The translations under genes were made by a program, and so were the position numbers. Source: Pseudomonas massiliensis (GTDB taxonomy: Bacteria; Pseudomonadota; Gammaproteobacteria; Pseudomonadales; Pseudomonadaceae). Taken from it: DNA of 64,000 bases. Below are positions 30,234 through 39,261 of the stretch, one piece after another. The notes below the pieces were generated by a model. It saw only the letters and a list, made by a program, of their open reading frames with translations. It did no database searches and had not been told where the DNA came from. Where the stretch lies: contig NZ_CCYK01000006.1 in the NCBI RefSeq assembly GCF_000826105.1, positions 868,001 through 932,000 of the forward strand. Direction: 5' to 3'. Position 1 is the stretch's first letter, and each line of letters starts with the position of its first letter.

Positions 30234-30261
30234 TATGAGCTACAGATACCCCGGGAAGTTC
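30234..30261 (-). promoter_or_regulatory. AlgU (sigma-22)-type promoter of the alginate operon
   Basis: On the minus strand GAACTT (30261-30256) is followed after 17 bp by TCATA (30238-30234). The sigma-E/sigma-22 consensus is GAACTT-N16/17-TCtgA. The P. aeruginosa algD promoter, from memory, has GGAACTTCCC and a TCCTA-like -10 at the same spacing. The flanks here, GGAACTTCCCGGGG, are strikingly alike. Transcription would start near 30228. Confidence 0.75.
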
Positions 30262-30377
30262 CGGAGCACTAGAACCGCTCATACGATTTTTGAGTAGATT
30301 TTTCCCACAAAAGGCGCTGACAACAGCCACAGTACTATAAAAAATCCCTTATTAATCAACGACTTGAATGCGCAAAA

Positions 30378-30420
30378 CCCCAAAAAGCCACCAGGTAAAT
30401 TTTTTTTGGCTTTTTTGGGG
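30378..30420. terminator. A/T-stemmed hairpin with U-runs, upstream of the algD promoter
   Basis: CCCCAAAAAGCCA (30378-30390) pairs with TGGCTTTTTTGGGG (30407-30420) with one bulged base. Seven Ts follow on the plus strand and four on the minus strand. On the minus strand it would stop transcription coming from yaaA before the alginate promoter, insulating the operon. Confidence 0.55.
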
Positions 30421-30545
30421 TTTTTTTGAGATCCAAGACAGCTGCAATGGAGAGCCGTAACACTTTCGACTGACTATTGACGCCGTAACTTCGTCAAATT
30501 GCAGCTTGCACGGTAAAAGAGAGTCAAAAATGGACGCCTGAGCCT

Positions 30546-30561
30546 TGTGATCGAGATCACA
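30546..30561. promoter_or_regulatory. CRP/Vfr-type binding site
   Basis: TGTGA-TCGAGA-TCACA matches the CRP consensus TGTGA-N6-TCACA in all ten conserved positions. It lies 3 bp beyond the yaaA stop codon and about 285 bp upstream of the algD -35 element. The overlapping bases CGAGATCAC (30552-30560) and GTGATCTCG (30567-30575) also form a perfect 9-bp hairpin across the yaaA stop. Vfr/CRP control of algD from upstream is known in P. aeruginosa; here it is inferred. Confidence 0.6.
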
Positions 30562-30563
30562 GT

Positions 30564-31334
30564 TCAGTGATCTCGCAGAAATACCAGCCGGTTGGCAGCC
30601 GATCGCTCGGCTGAGTAGCGGTATCCAGCCTCGCTGAACGCCTGCAGGGCCTCGGGGCGTTCGATACGCTCGCGTATGACATAACGAGCCATCATTCCCC
30701 TGGCCTTCTTGGCATGAAAGCTGATGATCTTGTACTCGCCATTCTTCAGGTCACGGAATTCGCAATCGATGATCCTGGCTTTCAAGACCTTCTTGTCCAC
30801 AGCGCCGAAATATTCCTGAGACGCCAGATTGATGAGTACGTCGTCCTCCTGCTCGGCCAGGGCTGCGTTCAACCATTCACTGATACGGCTACCCCAGAAG
30901 GCATAGAGGTCTTTGCCCCTGGCATTGGCGAAGGCAGTGCCCATTTCCAGTCGATAGGGCTGCATCAGATCCAGAGGACGGAGCAACCCATACAAGCCAG
31001 ACAGCATGCGCAGGTGCTGTTGAGCATAGTCAAAGTCGGCTTCGCTGAAATCTTCCGCCGCCAGCCCGGTGTAGACATCGCCCTTGAACGCCAGGATGGC
31101 TGGCCGGGCATTTTCCGGGCTGAAGGTAGCCGACCAACTGCCGAAGCGAGCCGCATTGAGCGCGGCGAGCTTGTCGGATATGCCCATCAGTTGGCCAAGC
31201 TGTGCCGGAGAGAGTTCGCACAAGCCGGCGGTCAGTTCTTTCGAATGCTCGATGAATGCCGGTTGGGTAAAGCGCGTGGTGGCCAACGGGCTTTCGTAGT
31301 CCAGGGTCTTGGCCGGTGAGATCACCAACAGCAT
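30564..31334 (-). CDS. yaaA: Peroxide stress protein YaaA (DUF328/UPF0246)
   Basis: A 256-residue cytoplasmic protein. It starts with [19 protein letters not shown], the family's conserved opening, and contains [20 protein letters not shown] and [12 protein letters not shown]. In E. coli YaaA limits free iron during hydrogen-peroxide stress. The start at 31334 was chosen by this conserved N-terminus over a 42-residue extension. It lies upstream of algD in the same direction but is separated by the hairpin and promoter region. Confidence 0.92.
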   Translation of the reverse strand: MLLVISPAKTLDYESPLATTRFTQPAFIEHSKELTAGLCELSPAQLGQLMGISDKLAALNAARFGSWSATFSPENARPAILAFKGDVYTGLAAEDFSEADFDYAQQHLRMLSGLYGLLRPLDLMQPYRLEMGTAFANARGKDLYAFWGSRISEWLNAALAEQEDDVLINLASQEYFGAVDKKVLKARIIDCEFRDLKNGEYKIISFHAKKARGMMARYVIRERIERPEALQAFSEAGYRYSAERSAANRLVFLRDH

Positions 31335-31483
31335 CGGACGCTCCTTGAATAAAAGGAAAGGAGCTTGGCCGGTTCCATCCCCAGCAGCAACTGGCTTTTG
31401 CCTATATAGCTGATCGAGAAGAGCTCGGGCTGGCTGTACCATAAGGCCCGGGAAGGCCAACGAACGACGTCAGGGATGAGGTG

Positions 31484-31547
31484 GAAGCTAGCGGCAGCTG
31501 GCCAAAGGCGGTAGGTAGGCTGAACATTCGCCAGCTCCGCTGGCGGG
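31484..31547. repeat. Solo inverted copy of the 67-bp hairpin repeat
   Basis: GAAGCTAGCGGCAGCTGGCC, AAAGGC and GGCTGAACATTCGCCAGC followed by TCCGCTGGCGG read as a diverged reverse complement of the 11.1-11.9-kb repeat unit (GCTAGCTGCCGCTAGC ... GAGCTGGCAAATGTTCAGC). It sits in the divergent gap between yaaA and the deacetylase-like gene. It shows that the repeat is a dispersed element and not only a local expansion. Confidence 0.65.
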
Positions 31548-31614
31548 AATGGTTTGCCTTCGCGCCGCCAAGACGGTATCTATCATGCCGCATACCGCCA
31601 AGGAGGACGCTTCG

Positions 31615-32742
31615 TTGCGCTTGCCCTTACTGCTGCTCGCCACTGCCCTGTTCACCGGTACCGTGCCTGCCCAGGCCGCGCCCTTGGAGATCGCCACTCT
31701 CGACCGTAGCCAGTGGCCTGAAGCCCTCAGCACGCCAACGCTGTTCGATGTGGCGTCCCGCGCCCAGATCCTGAGCTTTGCTCGGGAACTGTTGGCCAGC
31801 GAAGCCCTGGATGAAGCTGCCTTGGCCGACCGACTTGGCTTGCGCCAGATCAACCTGGTCGCGATCGATAACGTACGAGCGCGACTCTGGGAGCGTCTGT
31901 GGGAAAACTTCGATCATGCCCAACAGAGCTGCGCCGAGGATGCGTCCTTCTGCTACGCCGTGGACAACCTGGACGACCTCAAGGCCCAGGCCGGGCAATT
32001 CAAGGTGGAAGACGACTCCTTCTATGCACCTTGGGCAGAACCAGGCCGAGCCTTCAGCCGAGCCTACCTGGACGAACGATTGCACATGGCCGCGCTTCTG
32101 CCTGACATCAGCAGCGAGGTGGCGACTTTCTCGAAGGCCGAGCACAATGGCGATGAACTGGCCGATCGGGTATTCCTGCTGAGCTTCGACGGCGGTCCAA
32201 GTCCGAGTGGCGGCAACACCGAATGGACTACCGACTTCCTGCGCCAGCAGAAGATGAACGCAACCTTCTTCGTGATCGGCAACGCCTTGAAGTTGCGCCA
32301 GAACAGCGCGAGCCTGGCACCGGAAGACCTCTACCGAGATCAGTGCGTAGGCGTGCAGGGCTGGCAGTACCGTTCCCACAGCCAGTGGGTGGACTGGCAG
32401 AAATCGGTGCTCGATAGCGTCGCCCTGGCCCAGAGCCAGTTGCCGGAGGCCTATGTGCCGCAGTTCCGGCCGCCTTATGGACAGCGCCGGCCTGACAGTG
32501 GAGAGTTCTTCGAAAGCCAGCAGTTGGACGTCATCCTCTGGGACATCGATGCCCAGGACACCAATACGCAGCTTACCGCCCAGGACACCAGCGACCGGGT
32601 GCTGACCCTGATGCTGTTGTGGCGCAAGGGGATCATCCAGTTCCACGATGCTCAACCCAAGGTGCGCAGCGTGCTCCCCGCCTTGCTGGAAGCCACGCGC
32701 CAGAGCGGAATCGCCTGGGAAGACTGCAAGGATTTCCCGTGA
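31615..32742 (+). CDS. Secreted polysaccharide deacetylase-like protein (NodB fold)
   Basis: A 375-residue exported protein. The start is probably TTG 31615: AAGGAGG lies 8 bp upstream, and translation then opens directly with a signal peptide, RLPLLLLATALFTGTVPAQA. The ATG at 31585 lacks such a site. The NodB-type domain is in the C-terminal half: LLSFDGGPSPSGGNTEW (motif 1), FRPPYGQRRP (motif 3), WDIDAQDT (motif 4) and IIQFHD (motif 5). Motif 2 is degenerate, YRSHSQWVDW, with no second metal-binding His. The substrate is unknown; alginate itself has no N-acetyl groups. Confidence 0.78.
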   Translation: MRLPLLLLATALFTGTVPAQAAPLEIATLDRSQWPEALSTPTLFDVASRAQILSFARELLASEALDEAALADRLGLRQINLVAIDNVRARLWERLWENFDHAQQSCAEDASFCYAVDNLDDLKAQAGQFKVEDDSFYAPWAEPGRAFSRAYLDERLHMAALLPDISSEVATFSKAEHNGDELADRVFLLSFDGGPSPSGGNTEWTTDFLRQQKMNATFFVIGNALKLRQNSASLAPEDLYRDQCVGVQGWQYRSHSQWVDWQKSVLDSVALAQSQLPEAYVPQFRPPYGQRRPDSGEFFESQQLDVILWDIDAQDTNTQLTAQDTSDRVLTLMLLWRKGIIQFHDAQPKVRSVLPALLEATRQSGIAWEDCKDFP

Positions 32743-33046
32743 ACCCTCGCGGCTCACGCCACCCTCACGGACCAAACAGACTTTCGACTGTAGCCCGCGG
32801 CCCGGCCCTCGCCAAGCGCTATTCGTCTTACCAGAAAATAAACCTTCGCAGGCACGCAAAAGGCTTTGTTCGGTCACCGGTTTTGGGTTACTAAGAAACA
32901 GACCGCCGAGCCCTGCCGACACAGGTGGCGTCCCTACCCGACCCCGCCTGTCGTTGTCAGCCCTCCCCTTGGAGTGACGGCGGCCGTTCAAGGCGCAGCA
33001 CCGCCCAGGTATTGCGTCCACTGGCTCCCACGAAAGGTGACCGAGT
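32743..33046 (+). other. 304-bp gap between the deacetylase-like gene and phoH
   Basis: No gene, repeat or clear terminator was recognised. The middle is relatively AT-rich (CCAGAAAATAAACC near 32831, GGTTTTGGGTTACTAAG near 32879) and could hold the phoH promoter. The ribosome site of phoH, AAAGGTG, lies at about 33033-33039. Confidence 0.4.
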
Positions 33047-34441
33047 ATGGATGAACAAGGACGCAGTTTCTCCGCCCACCAGCCCATCCTCTATGTGCTG
33101 GACACCAACGTCCTGATCCACGACCCCAACGCGCTGCTCAACTTCCAGGAACACCACGTCGCCATCCCCATGACCGTCCTCGAGGAGCTGGACAAGCTAA
33201 AGGACGGCAAGCATTCCGTTGCCGCCGAATGTCGCCAGGCCATACGGCTGATCGACAAGGTGCTGGGCGAGGCTTCGCCCCAGGACGTGGAGCAAGGCGT
33301 GCCGATCCAGCGCGGCAAGGGCGAGCCCAAGGGCTATCTTTCCATCCTCATGAACAAGCGCGGCGCCCTGGAAAGCCCGCTGCCCGACCACCTGAACGAC
33401 AACGTCATCATCAACCAACTGATCGACCTGCATGCCCGGCGCCCGGGGCTCGATGTCATCCTGGTGACCAAGGACATCAACATGCGCCTGAAGGCGCGGG
33501 CCTGCGGAATCGCCGCGGAGGACTACAGTACCGACCAACTGGTGGACGACGTTTCCCTGTTGTCCCGGGGCTACCATACCGTGCCTGGCTCCTTCTGGGA
33601 GCGGGTCCTCAAGGTCGATACCCGTCAGGATCACGGACGTACCTGGCACCGGGTGCAACTGAGCGAGGTGCTGCCTTCGGCCCATATCAACGAGTTCATC
33701 ATCGACGAACAGGGCTTCGTGGGCTGGATCAAGGCGGTACGCAACGACGAGCTGATGATCCTGGACATGCATCAGGAACCGCTGATGCATCAGGAAGCCT
33801 GGGGGCTCAAGCCCAGGGACATTCACCAGGCGCTGGCCCTGTTCGCCCTGCTGGACCCGGACATTCACCTGGTCAACCTCTCGGGCGCGGCCGGTTCGGG
33901 CAAGACCATCCTGGCACTGGCGGCGGCCATCGAGCAGACCATGGTCAGCAAGCGCTATAGGCGCATCATCGCAACTCGCAGCGTGCAGGGCCTGGACCAG
34001 GAAATCGGCTTCCTGCCGGGCACCGAAGCCGAGAAAATGGAACCCTGGCTGGGGGCGATCACCGATAACCTCGAAGCCCTGCACATGGATGACGAAAACA
34101 CCCATGGCAGCGTCGATTACATCCTGAGCAAGGTGCCCTTGCAGTTCAAATCCCTGAACTACATCCGCGGGCGCAGCTTCCAGCAAAGCCTGATACTCAT
34201 CGATGAGTGTCAGAACCTGACTCCCCATCAGATGAAAACCATCATCACCCGCGCCGGGGCGGGCTCCAAGGTGGTATGCCTAGGTAACCTGGCGCAGATC
34301 GACACGCCGTATCTGTCGGCCACCAGTTCGGGCCTGACCTACCTGACCGAACGCTTCAAGGATTTCCCCCACGGCGTTCATATCACCCTTCAGGGCGTGC
34401 CCCGGTCGATCCTGGCCGAGTACGCCGAATCCCACCTTTAA
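33047..34441 (+). CDS. PhoH family protein with N-terminal PIN domain
   Basis: A 464-residue protein joining a PIN ribonuclease-like domain (about residues 13-150, YVLDTNVLIHDPNALLNF with the first acidic residue) to a PhoH ATPase/helicase-like domain. The latter shows Walker A GAAGSGKTILALAAA and Walker B LILIDECQNLTPHQMK. PIN-PhoH fusions act on RNA in studied bacteria and are linked to toxin-antitoxin-like or RNA-quality functions. It is monocistronic and ends before a strong convergent stem-loop. Confidence 0.9.
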   Translation: MDEQGRSFSAHQPILYVLDTNVLIHDPNALLNFQEHHVAIPMTVLEELDKLKDGKHSVAAECRQAIRLIDKVLGEASPQDVEQGVPIQRGKGEPKGYLSILMNKRGALESPLPDHLNDNVIINQLIDLHARRPGLDVILVTKDINMRLKARACGIAAEDYSTDQLVDDVSLLSRGYHTVPGSFWERVLKVDTRQDHGRTWHRVQLSEVLPSAHINEFIIDEQGFVGWIKAVRNDELMILDMHQEPLMHQEAWGLKPRDIHQALALFALLDPDIHLVNLSGAAGSGKTILALAAAIEQTMVSKRYRRIIATRSVQGLDQEIGFLPGTEAEKMEPWLGAITDNLEALHMDDENTHGSVDYILSKVPLQFKSLNYIRGRSFQQSLILIDECQNLTPHQMKTIITRAGAGSKVVCLGNLAQIDTPYLSATSSGLTYLTERFKDFPHGVHITLQGVPRSILAEYAESHL

Positions 34442-34474
34442 CCGCGACCTAGCGGTAGCAGTCCGCCTTGGCGG

Positions 34475-34500
34475 CGACCGGGTCCTGCGCGACCCGGTCG
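34475..34500. terminator. Bidirectional stem-loop between phoH and the efflux cluster
   Basis: CGACCGGGTC (34475-34484) and GACCCGGTCG (34491-34500) form a perfect 10-bp stem with a 6-nt loop, CTGCGC. It lies between two convergent stop codons (34441 and 34509). The following AATCTTC is only weakly T-rich on the plus strand. Confidence 0.6.
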
Positions 34501-34508
34501 AATCTTCA

Positions 34509-35363
34509 TCACTGCGCCCTGATCACCACCGTGCAAGTCGTGCCGGCGGCGAGCAACATTCCCTCGGGCACCTCGTCCAGATGAATGCGTACCGGCACAC
34601 GCTGCGCCAGGCGTACCCAGTTGAAGGTCGGGTTCACGTCGGCAAGCAGTTCGCGGCTTTCCGGATTGTCCCGATCGTAGATGCCCCTGGCGATGCTCTC
34701 CACATGTCCGCCAAGCATCTCGCCGCTCATCATCTGCATCTGCGCCGTGTCGCCTACATGCACGTGGGGCAGCTTGGTCTCTTCGAAAAAGCCGTACACC
34801 CAGAAAGAATGCTCATCGACTACCGCCATGCGGGCCTCCCCAGCCTTGGCATAATCGCCGGCGTGCACATTCAGGTTGGTGACGAAGCCGTCCACCTGCG
34901 CCACCACCCGGGTGCGGGCCAGGTTGAGTTCCGCCGCGGCCAACGCGGCCTGAGCCTGCTGATAGGCGGCCTGGGCAGCGTCCGCCAGGCTACCGGCGTC
35001 TTCCTGGCTTTCCCGGGAAATCACCATGGCATCCAGGTCCGCTCGCCGCCTGGCGTTGAGCTTGCGCATTTCCCAGGTAGCCTTGCGCGCGGCAACCAAG
35101 GCCCTGGCCTGGTCTACCGCCAACTGGTAATGGGCCGGGTCGATCTGGATCAGCAGGTCGCCCTTGCGCACATGCTGGTTATCCTTCACCGGTACCGACA
35201 CCACATAGCCAGCCACGTCCGCGGCCACATTGATGATATCCGCGCGTACCCGGCCATCACGGGTCCAGGGGGTTTCCATGTAATGCACCCACAGCAACCG
35301 GCCGAGGAACACGGCCAAGCCAAAGACAACGAGGGTGCCGAGCAGGCTGAACAGCTTTTTCAT
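34509..35363 (-). CDS. Efflux periplasmic adaptor, HlyD/AaeA type
   Basis: A 284-residue membrane-fusion protein with an N-terminal membrane anchor (about residues 3-24). The lipoyl-like halves are seen in VAGYVVSVPVKDNQHVRKGD and VVAQVDGFVTNLNVHAGDYA, with a coiled-coil hairpin between them (about 75-145). The opening YMETPWTRDGRVRADIINVA is typical of AaeA/EmrA-like adaptors paired with FUSC permeases. It is the last gene of a four-gene efflux cluster and ends at a shared terminator. Confidence 0.88.
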   Translation of the reverse strand: MKKLFSLLGTLVVFGLAVFLGRLLWVHYMETPWTRDGRVRADIINVAADVAGYVVSVPVKDNQHVRKGDLLIQIDPAHYQLAVDQARALVAARKATWEMRKLNARRRADLDAMVISRESQEDAGSLADAAQAAYQQAQAALAAAELNLARTRVVAQVDGFVTNLNVHAGDYAKAGEARMAVVDEHSFWVYGFFEETKLPHVHVGDTAQMQMMSGEMLGGHVESIARGIYDRDNPESRELLADVNPTFNWVRLAQRVPVRIHLDEVPEGMLLAAGTTCTVVIRAQ

Positions 35364-35373
35364 GAGATGATTC

Positions 35374-35574
35374 TCAACGGTAGACGGTCAGCGCCAGGGC
35401 GCCGAAAACGCAAAAGAACAGACTCAACCGCAGCAGCGCTGGGTGCCAGAACCAGCGATACAGGTCCAGGCTGGCAAGAGCGCGGTCGAGCACCCAGGCC
35501 AGGGCGATGGCTGCCAGAAGCAACAAGGTCAGGGCGGGCATATAGACGCCGTGGAAGGCGATTTCACGGGGCAT
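35374..35574 (-). CDS. DUF1656 small membrane protein (AaeX-like)
   Basis: A 66-residue protein with two hydrophobic segments (about residues 11-30 and 45-64). MPREIAFHGVYMP is the typical DUF1656 opening. These proteins are encoded between FUSC permeases and HlyD adaptors (aaeX in E. coli) and probably assist the pump. Its start overlaps the end of the FUSC gene by 11 bp; the adaptor gene follows 10 bp later. Confidence 0.88.
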   Translation of the reverse strand: MPREIAFHGVYMPALTLLLLAAIALAWVLDRALASLDLYRWFWHPALLRLSLFFCVFGALALTVYR

Positions 35575-37732
35575 GGATCAGTCCAGGGGAATCAGGCGGC
35601 AACGCCAGGGGCGAACGAGGATCGAGCAAACCGCTGCGGATGAAATGCAGATAACTCTGCATCCGACGCAGCACCGAAGTATCGAAATGTCGGGCGAAGG
35701 GTTCGTCGGCGTCGCGCACGGCCTGGATCGCCTGCTCCACCGCGCCCAGGGCCCGGGCACGATTGCCCTCCCCCGGCTGGATGAACAGCCTGATCAACGC
35801 ACGACCCATGGCCCGTATGGCCTGGCGCCAGGGCTGGTCCGAGGCATAGGCCGGATGCACGAAGAGCGCCTCTTGCTCAGCTCGGATCTCGATCACCCCA
35901 TGGCCGATCTCCAGCACTGCCAGCATCCAGCGCATCAGCTCGCGCTGGACCCTGGGCTGGGCCGCCGCCAGGCCATAGGCATGGTGCACGATATCCCGGG
36001 CACGGCTTTCGAAGCGACTGGCCAGGCGCCTGGCATCGCCGCTGACAGCGAATACCATCAGGTAACGGAGCTCGGCTTCCAACCGCCGCAGCATCCATCC
36101 GGCGTTGGGCGGCAGGATGATCGCGCCCGCGGCCGCGCACACCAGCATGCCAAGCACCATGGCGATGTAGTCATTGATGAAGCCATAGGGGTTGTACAGC
36201 GTCAGGTTGTCCGGCACCGAGCCTATGGAGAAAAAGATCAGCAAGCCAAGGCCATAACCGGCCCAGGCCGGGCGCGAGGCCAGGAACGCACCGAAGGCGA
36301 AGACCGGCGCCAGCACCAGACACAGCAAGGCAAAGCCGTCGATACGCGGATACACGAAGAAATACTCGATGAACCCGGTGCACGCCCCAAGCAAGGTGCC
36401 GCACGCCATCTGGAATGCCATTCGCCGCGGATTGGGGGTAGCCGCCGACAGGCCTACGGTGGCCGCGGCCACCAAGGTCATGGTAGCCCCGCTGGGCCAG
36501 GCGGTGGCGATCCAGAACGCCCCCAGCCCGCCTACCACCAGGGCGCCACGCAAGCCGGACGCCAAGGACGCCAGCCAGGAGGTGTGGGCACTGTAGTGAG
36601 CGTCCCAGCGCTCACGCTCGTGGCGATGGGACGCCAGCGAAGCGTGGGTCAAGGCATAGTTGTGCAGGTTCTCGGCGAAGCGGAACAACAGTTCATAGGC
36701 CGTGTGGAAGTCGAGCAAGGCGTGGTCGTCCGGGTCGGTGGCGAGGAAGGCGCGGCGCTGCTCACGCACCTGCTCGGCGAAGGCCTGGCGATAGTCTTCC
36801 AGCGCCAGGGCCAGGCGGTTGGCGTCGTCCAGGGTCAGCGGCCTGCCCGCGAAGGGCGCCAGACACTGGGCAAAGCGTTCCAGCCCCGGCGAAATGTAGG
36901 CTCTTACCGCGCCTCGGGCATCGGTACGGGCCAACAGTTGGCGCAGCGCGTTGAACCGTGTGGTCAGGGCCATGAACTCGCTATTGAGGCGGCTGACCCG
37001 CCCGCTACGCCGGCGCATATGCGGGTCTTCGAAGGCCGTGACGCTGCGCAGCCCTTCCAGGCCCACGGCTTCGGCGAGAAAGCGCGCGTTGCTCGCCTCG
37101 AAGGTCTGGTCATCTACCTGCTCGGCCAGGCCTTGCAGGACGAAGCTGGCGAAGGTGCCGAAGCGCTGATAGAGGGCGTTGCGCATGGCCGCGCTGGCTG
37201 ACTGGGGTAGCACGGCCGCGCTGACAGCGGTAGCCACCAGCAACCCCAGGCAAATCTCCAGTACCCGGTAGATAGCGGCGAAAAACGCACCCTCCGGGTG
37301 GGCCAGCACTGGCAAGCCGATCATGGCCGCGGTATATCCCGCCAGTACGAAGCCGTAGCCGCGGAAATTGCGCTGGCGCATCGCGCCGGCCGAACACAGC
37401 CCGACCCAGGCAGCCAGGCACGGCAGGAAGATTTCCGAGTTCTGCGGAAAAACCGCGATCAGCACCAGCGTTACCACCGAGCCGGCCAGCGTTCCGAGCA
37501 AGCGGTAGAAACTCTTGGCGAACACCTGCCCGCTTTGCGGCTGCATCACGATGAACACCGTGGCCATGGCGGTCCGTGGCTGTGGGAGTTCCAGACGCAT
37601 CGCCAACCAGAGGGTTGCGAAAGCGGCCAGCAGCACCTTGAAGATGAATACCCAGGTCACCCCATCGCTGCGCGCCCAAGCCAGGCAAGCGCGATGAAAT
37701 CGTGCCATCGAGGGCGTGGCGGCGCTGCTCAC
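35564..37732 (-). CDS. FUSC family efflux permease (AaeB-like)
   Basis: A 722-residue inner-membrane protein with two blocks of about five hydrophobic segments (about residues 25-180 and 380-540), each followed by a soluble region. This is the FUSC architecture of aromatic-acid exporters. The start is taken as GTG 37732, which overlaps the upstream stop by 4 bp; ATG 37708 is an alternative that removes eight residues. Homologues export hydroxylated aromatic carboxylates, but the substrate here is unknown. Confidence 0.88.
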   Translation of the reverse strand: MSSAATPSMARFHRACLAWARSDGVTWVFIFKVLLAAFATLWLAMRLELPQPRTAMATVFIVMQPQSGQVFAKSFYRLLGTLAGSVVTLVLIAVFPQNSEIFLPCLAAWVGLCSAGAMRQRNFRGYGFVLAGYTAAMIGLPVLAHPEGAFFAAIYRVLEICLGLLVATAVSAAVLPQSASAAMRNALYQRFGTFASFVLQGLAEQVDDQTFEASNARFLAEAVGLEGLRSVTAFEDPHMRRRSGRVSRLNSEFMALTTRFNALRQLLARTDARGAVRAYISPGLERFAQCLAPFAGRPLTLDDANRLALALEDYRQAFAEQVREQRRAFLATDPDDHALLDFHTAYELLFRFAENLHNYALTHASLASHRHERERWDAHYSAHTSWLASLASGLRGALVVGGLGAFWIATAWPSGATMTLVAAATVGLSAATPNPRRMAFQMACGTLLGACTGFIEYFFVYPRIDGFALLCLVLAPVFAFGAFLASRPAWAGYGLGLLIFFSIGSVPDNLTLYNPYGFINDYIAMVLGMLVCAAAGAIILPPNAGWMLRRLEAELRYLMVFAVSGDARRLASRFESRARDIVHHAYGLAAAQPRVQRELMRWMLAVLEIGHGVIEIRAEQEALFVHPAYASDQPWRQAIRAMGRALIRLFIQPGEGNRARALGAVEQAIQAVRDADEPFARHFDTSVLRRMQSYLHFIRSGLLDPRSPLALPPDSPGLIHAP

Positions 37733-39261
37733 GGGTTCACCGTCGCGCGCAGCCTTTCCAGACGAACCAGGGCGGCCGGCGCCGCTGGTGCCTGAAGTCG
37801 AGGCTCGGCCGGGTTGTCGGCGCCGGCGCCAAGCCCCCCTCCCAGGGCAGTCACCAGATCAGCCTGGGCTGCCAGGCGCGCGGCCCATACCTGCTCTTGT
37901 ACGGTGCGTTGTCGCAACAGCGCGGTCTGCGCCTGCAGTACCTCAAGGTAACCGGTGAGCCCCCGTTGCCAGCCTACCCTGGCTAGGTCGTAGGCCCGTT
38001 GAGCGCTCGCCACGGCCTGTTCGGCGAAGTGAGCCTGATGTTGCAGGGAGTCACCCCGGATCAACTGGTCGGACACTTCCTTCAGCGCGTCGGCCAGTAC
38101 ACCACGGTACTGGGCCACGGCCAGGTCATAACCGGCAGCCGCTTCGCCCAGTTGGGCACGCAACCGACCACCGTCGAACAAGGGCAGGCTGAACGCAGGG
38201 CCTACGCTGTAGCCCAGCTTCTGGCCGGTGAGGAACTCAAGCATCCCGCCGCTGGTAGCCATGTAGCTGAGGCTGGCGGTCAGGTCGACATCCGGATAGA
38301 AGCCCGCCTGAGCCACCTCGATACCCCGCGCCTGTGCCGCCACTTGCCAGCGGCTGGCAACCACGTCCGGCCGTTGGCCGAGCAACTGTGCCGGCAGGCG
38401 GGACGGCAGCCCGAGGGGAACAGCCAGGCGCAGTCGGGGCCGCTTTACCTGGGCTCCGGCCCCCGGCCCCTTGCCCGCCAGAGCGGCCAGTTGATGACGG
38501 GCCAGGGCCATTTCCTCTTCAAGCGCATCGAGTTGCCGCCGGGTTTCAGGTATCAGCGTCTGTGCCTGGCTTACTTCCAACTGAGTGCCGATGCCCGCGG
38601 CCAGTCGCTTGTCGGCCAGGTCAAGGACTTGGGATTGCTGCGCCAGAGTGGCGTCCAGAATGTCATGCTGGGCATAGGCCAAGGCCAGGCGGATATACAC
38701 ACGCACCAGGTCGCGAGTCAGCGCCAACTGGGCCTGGCGCGCTTGCGCGGCCGCCAGGTGGGCCTGGTCCAGGGCACGTTCGCTGGCATTGCGCTCACGG
38801 CCCCAGAGGTCCAGGTCATAGCTCAGGCTCAAGCCGGCATTATTGTCCCAGGTGGTCTGGTCCGCCAGGTCGCCGGGGCCATAAAAGCCATCGGTGGGCC
38901 AGTTACGCCTGTGCAGCGCGGCTTCAGCATTCAACCGCGGCGCTTCAGCGGCCTCGGTCAGGCCCGCAACCGCGCGTGCCTGGCGTAGACGAGCGCTGGC
39001 CGCGGCCAGGCCAGGACTGCCTTGCAGCGCCATGATCACCCATTGGTCCAACTGGGGGTCGCCGAAGCCGCGCCACCATTGAGCGTCGGGCCAATGGGCC
39101 TGGGCGCCAGCCGAATCGATGGCCTTATCGGTGGCGAGGTCATCGGCCCTGGGCACCTGTGCCTGGGGGGCGATGCCACCTGTGCCAATACAGCCGCTCA
39201 AACAGGAAGTCAGGGCACACAAACGGAGCGCATGGAGCGCTCGAAAAAAGCGACGCGGCAC
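37729..39261 (-). CDS. Outer-membrane efflux lipoprotein, NodT/OprM type
   Basis: A 510-residue outer-membrane factor. The signal peptide ends in the lipobox LSGC at about residues 21-24, followed by IGTGGIAPQ. Two OEP repeats are visible, with the family motifs WWRGFGDPQLDQW and LLGQRPDVVASRWQVAAQ, and coiled-coil helices in each half. The start is a GTG. As first gene of the cluster it completes a tripartite pump with the FUSC permease and the HlyD adaptor. A LysR regulator is divergent. Confidence 0.87.
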   Translation of the reverse strand: MPRRFFRALHALRLCALTSCLSGCIGTGGIAPQAQVPRADDLATDKAIDSAGAQAHWPDAQWWRGFGDPQLDQWVIMALQGSPGLAAASARLRQARAVAGLTEAAEAPRLNAEAALHRRNWPTDGFYGPGDLADQTTWDNNAGLSLSYDLDLWGRERNASERALDQAHLAAAQARQAQLALTRDLVRVYIRLALAYAQHDILDATLAQQSQVLDLADKRLAAGIGTQLEVSQAQTLIPETRRQLDALEEEMALARHQLAALAGKGPGAGAQVKRPRLRLAVPLGLPSRLPAQLLGQRPDVVASRWQVAAQARGIEVAQAGFYPDVDLTASLSYMATSGGMLEFLTGQKLGYSVGPAFSLPLFDGGRLRAQLGEAAAGYDLAVAQYRGVLADALKEVSDQLIRGDSLQHQAHFAEQAVASAQRAYDLARVGWQRGLTGYLEVLQAQTALLRQRTVQEQVWAARLAAQADLVTALGGGLGAGADNPAEPRLQAPAAPAALVRLERLRATVNP

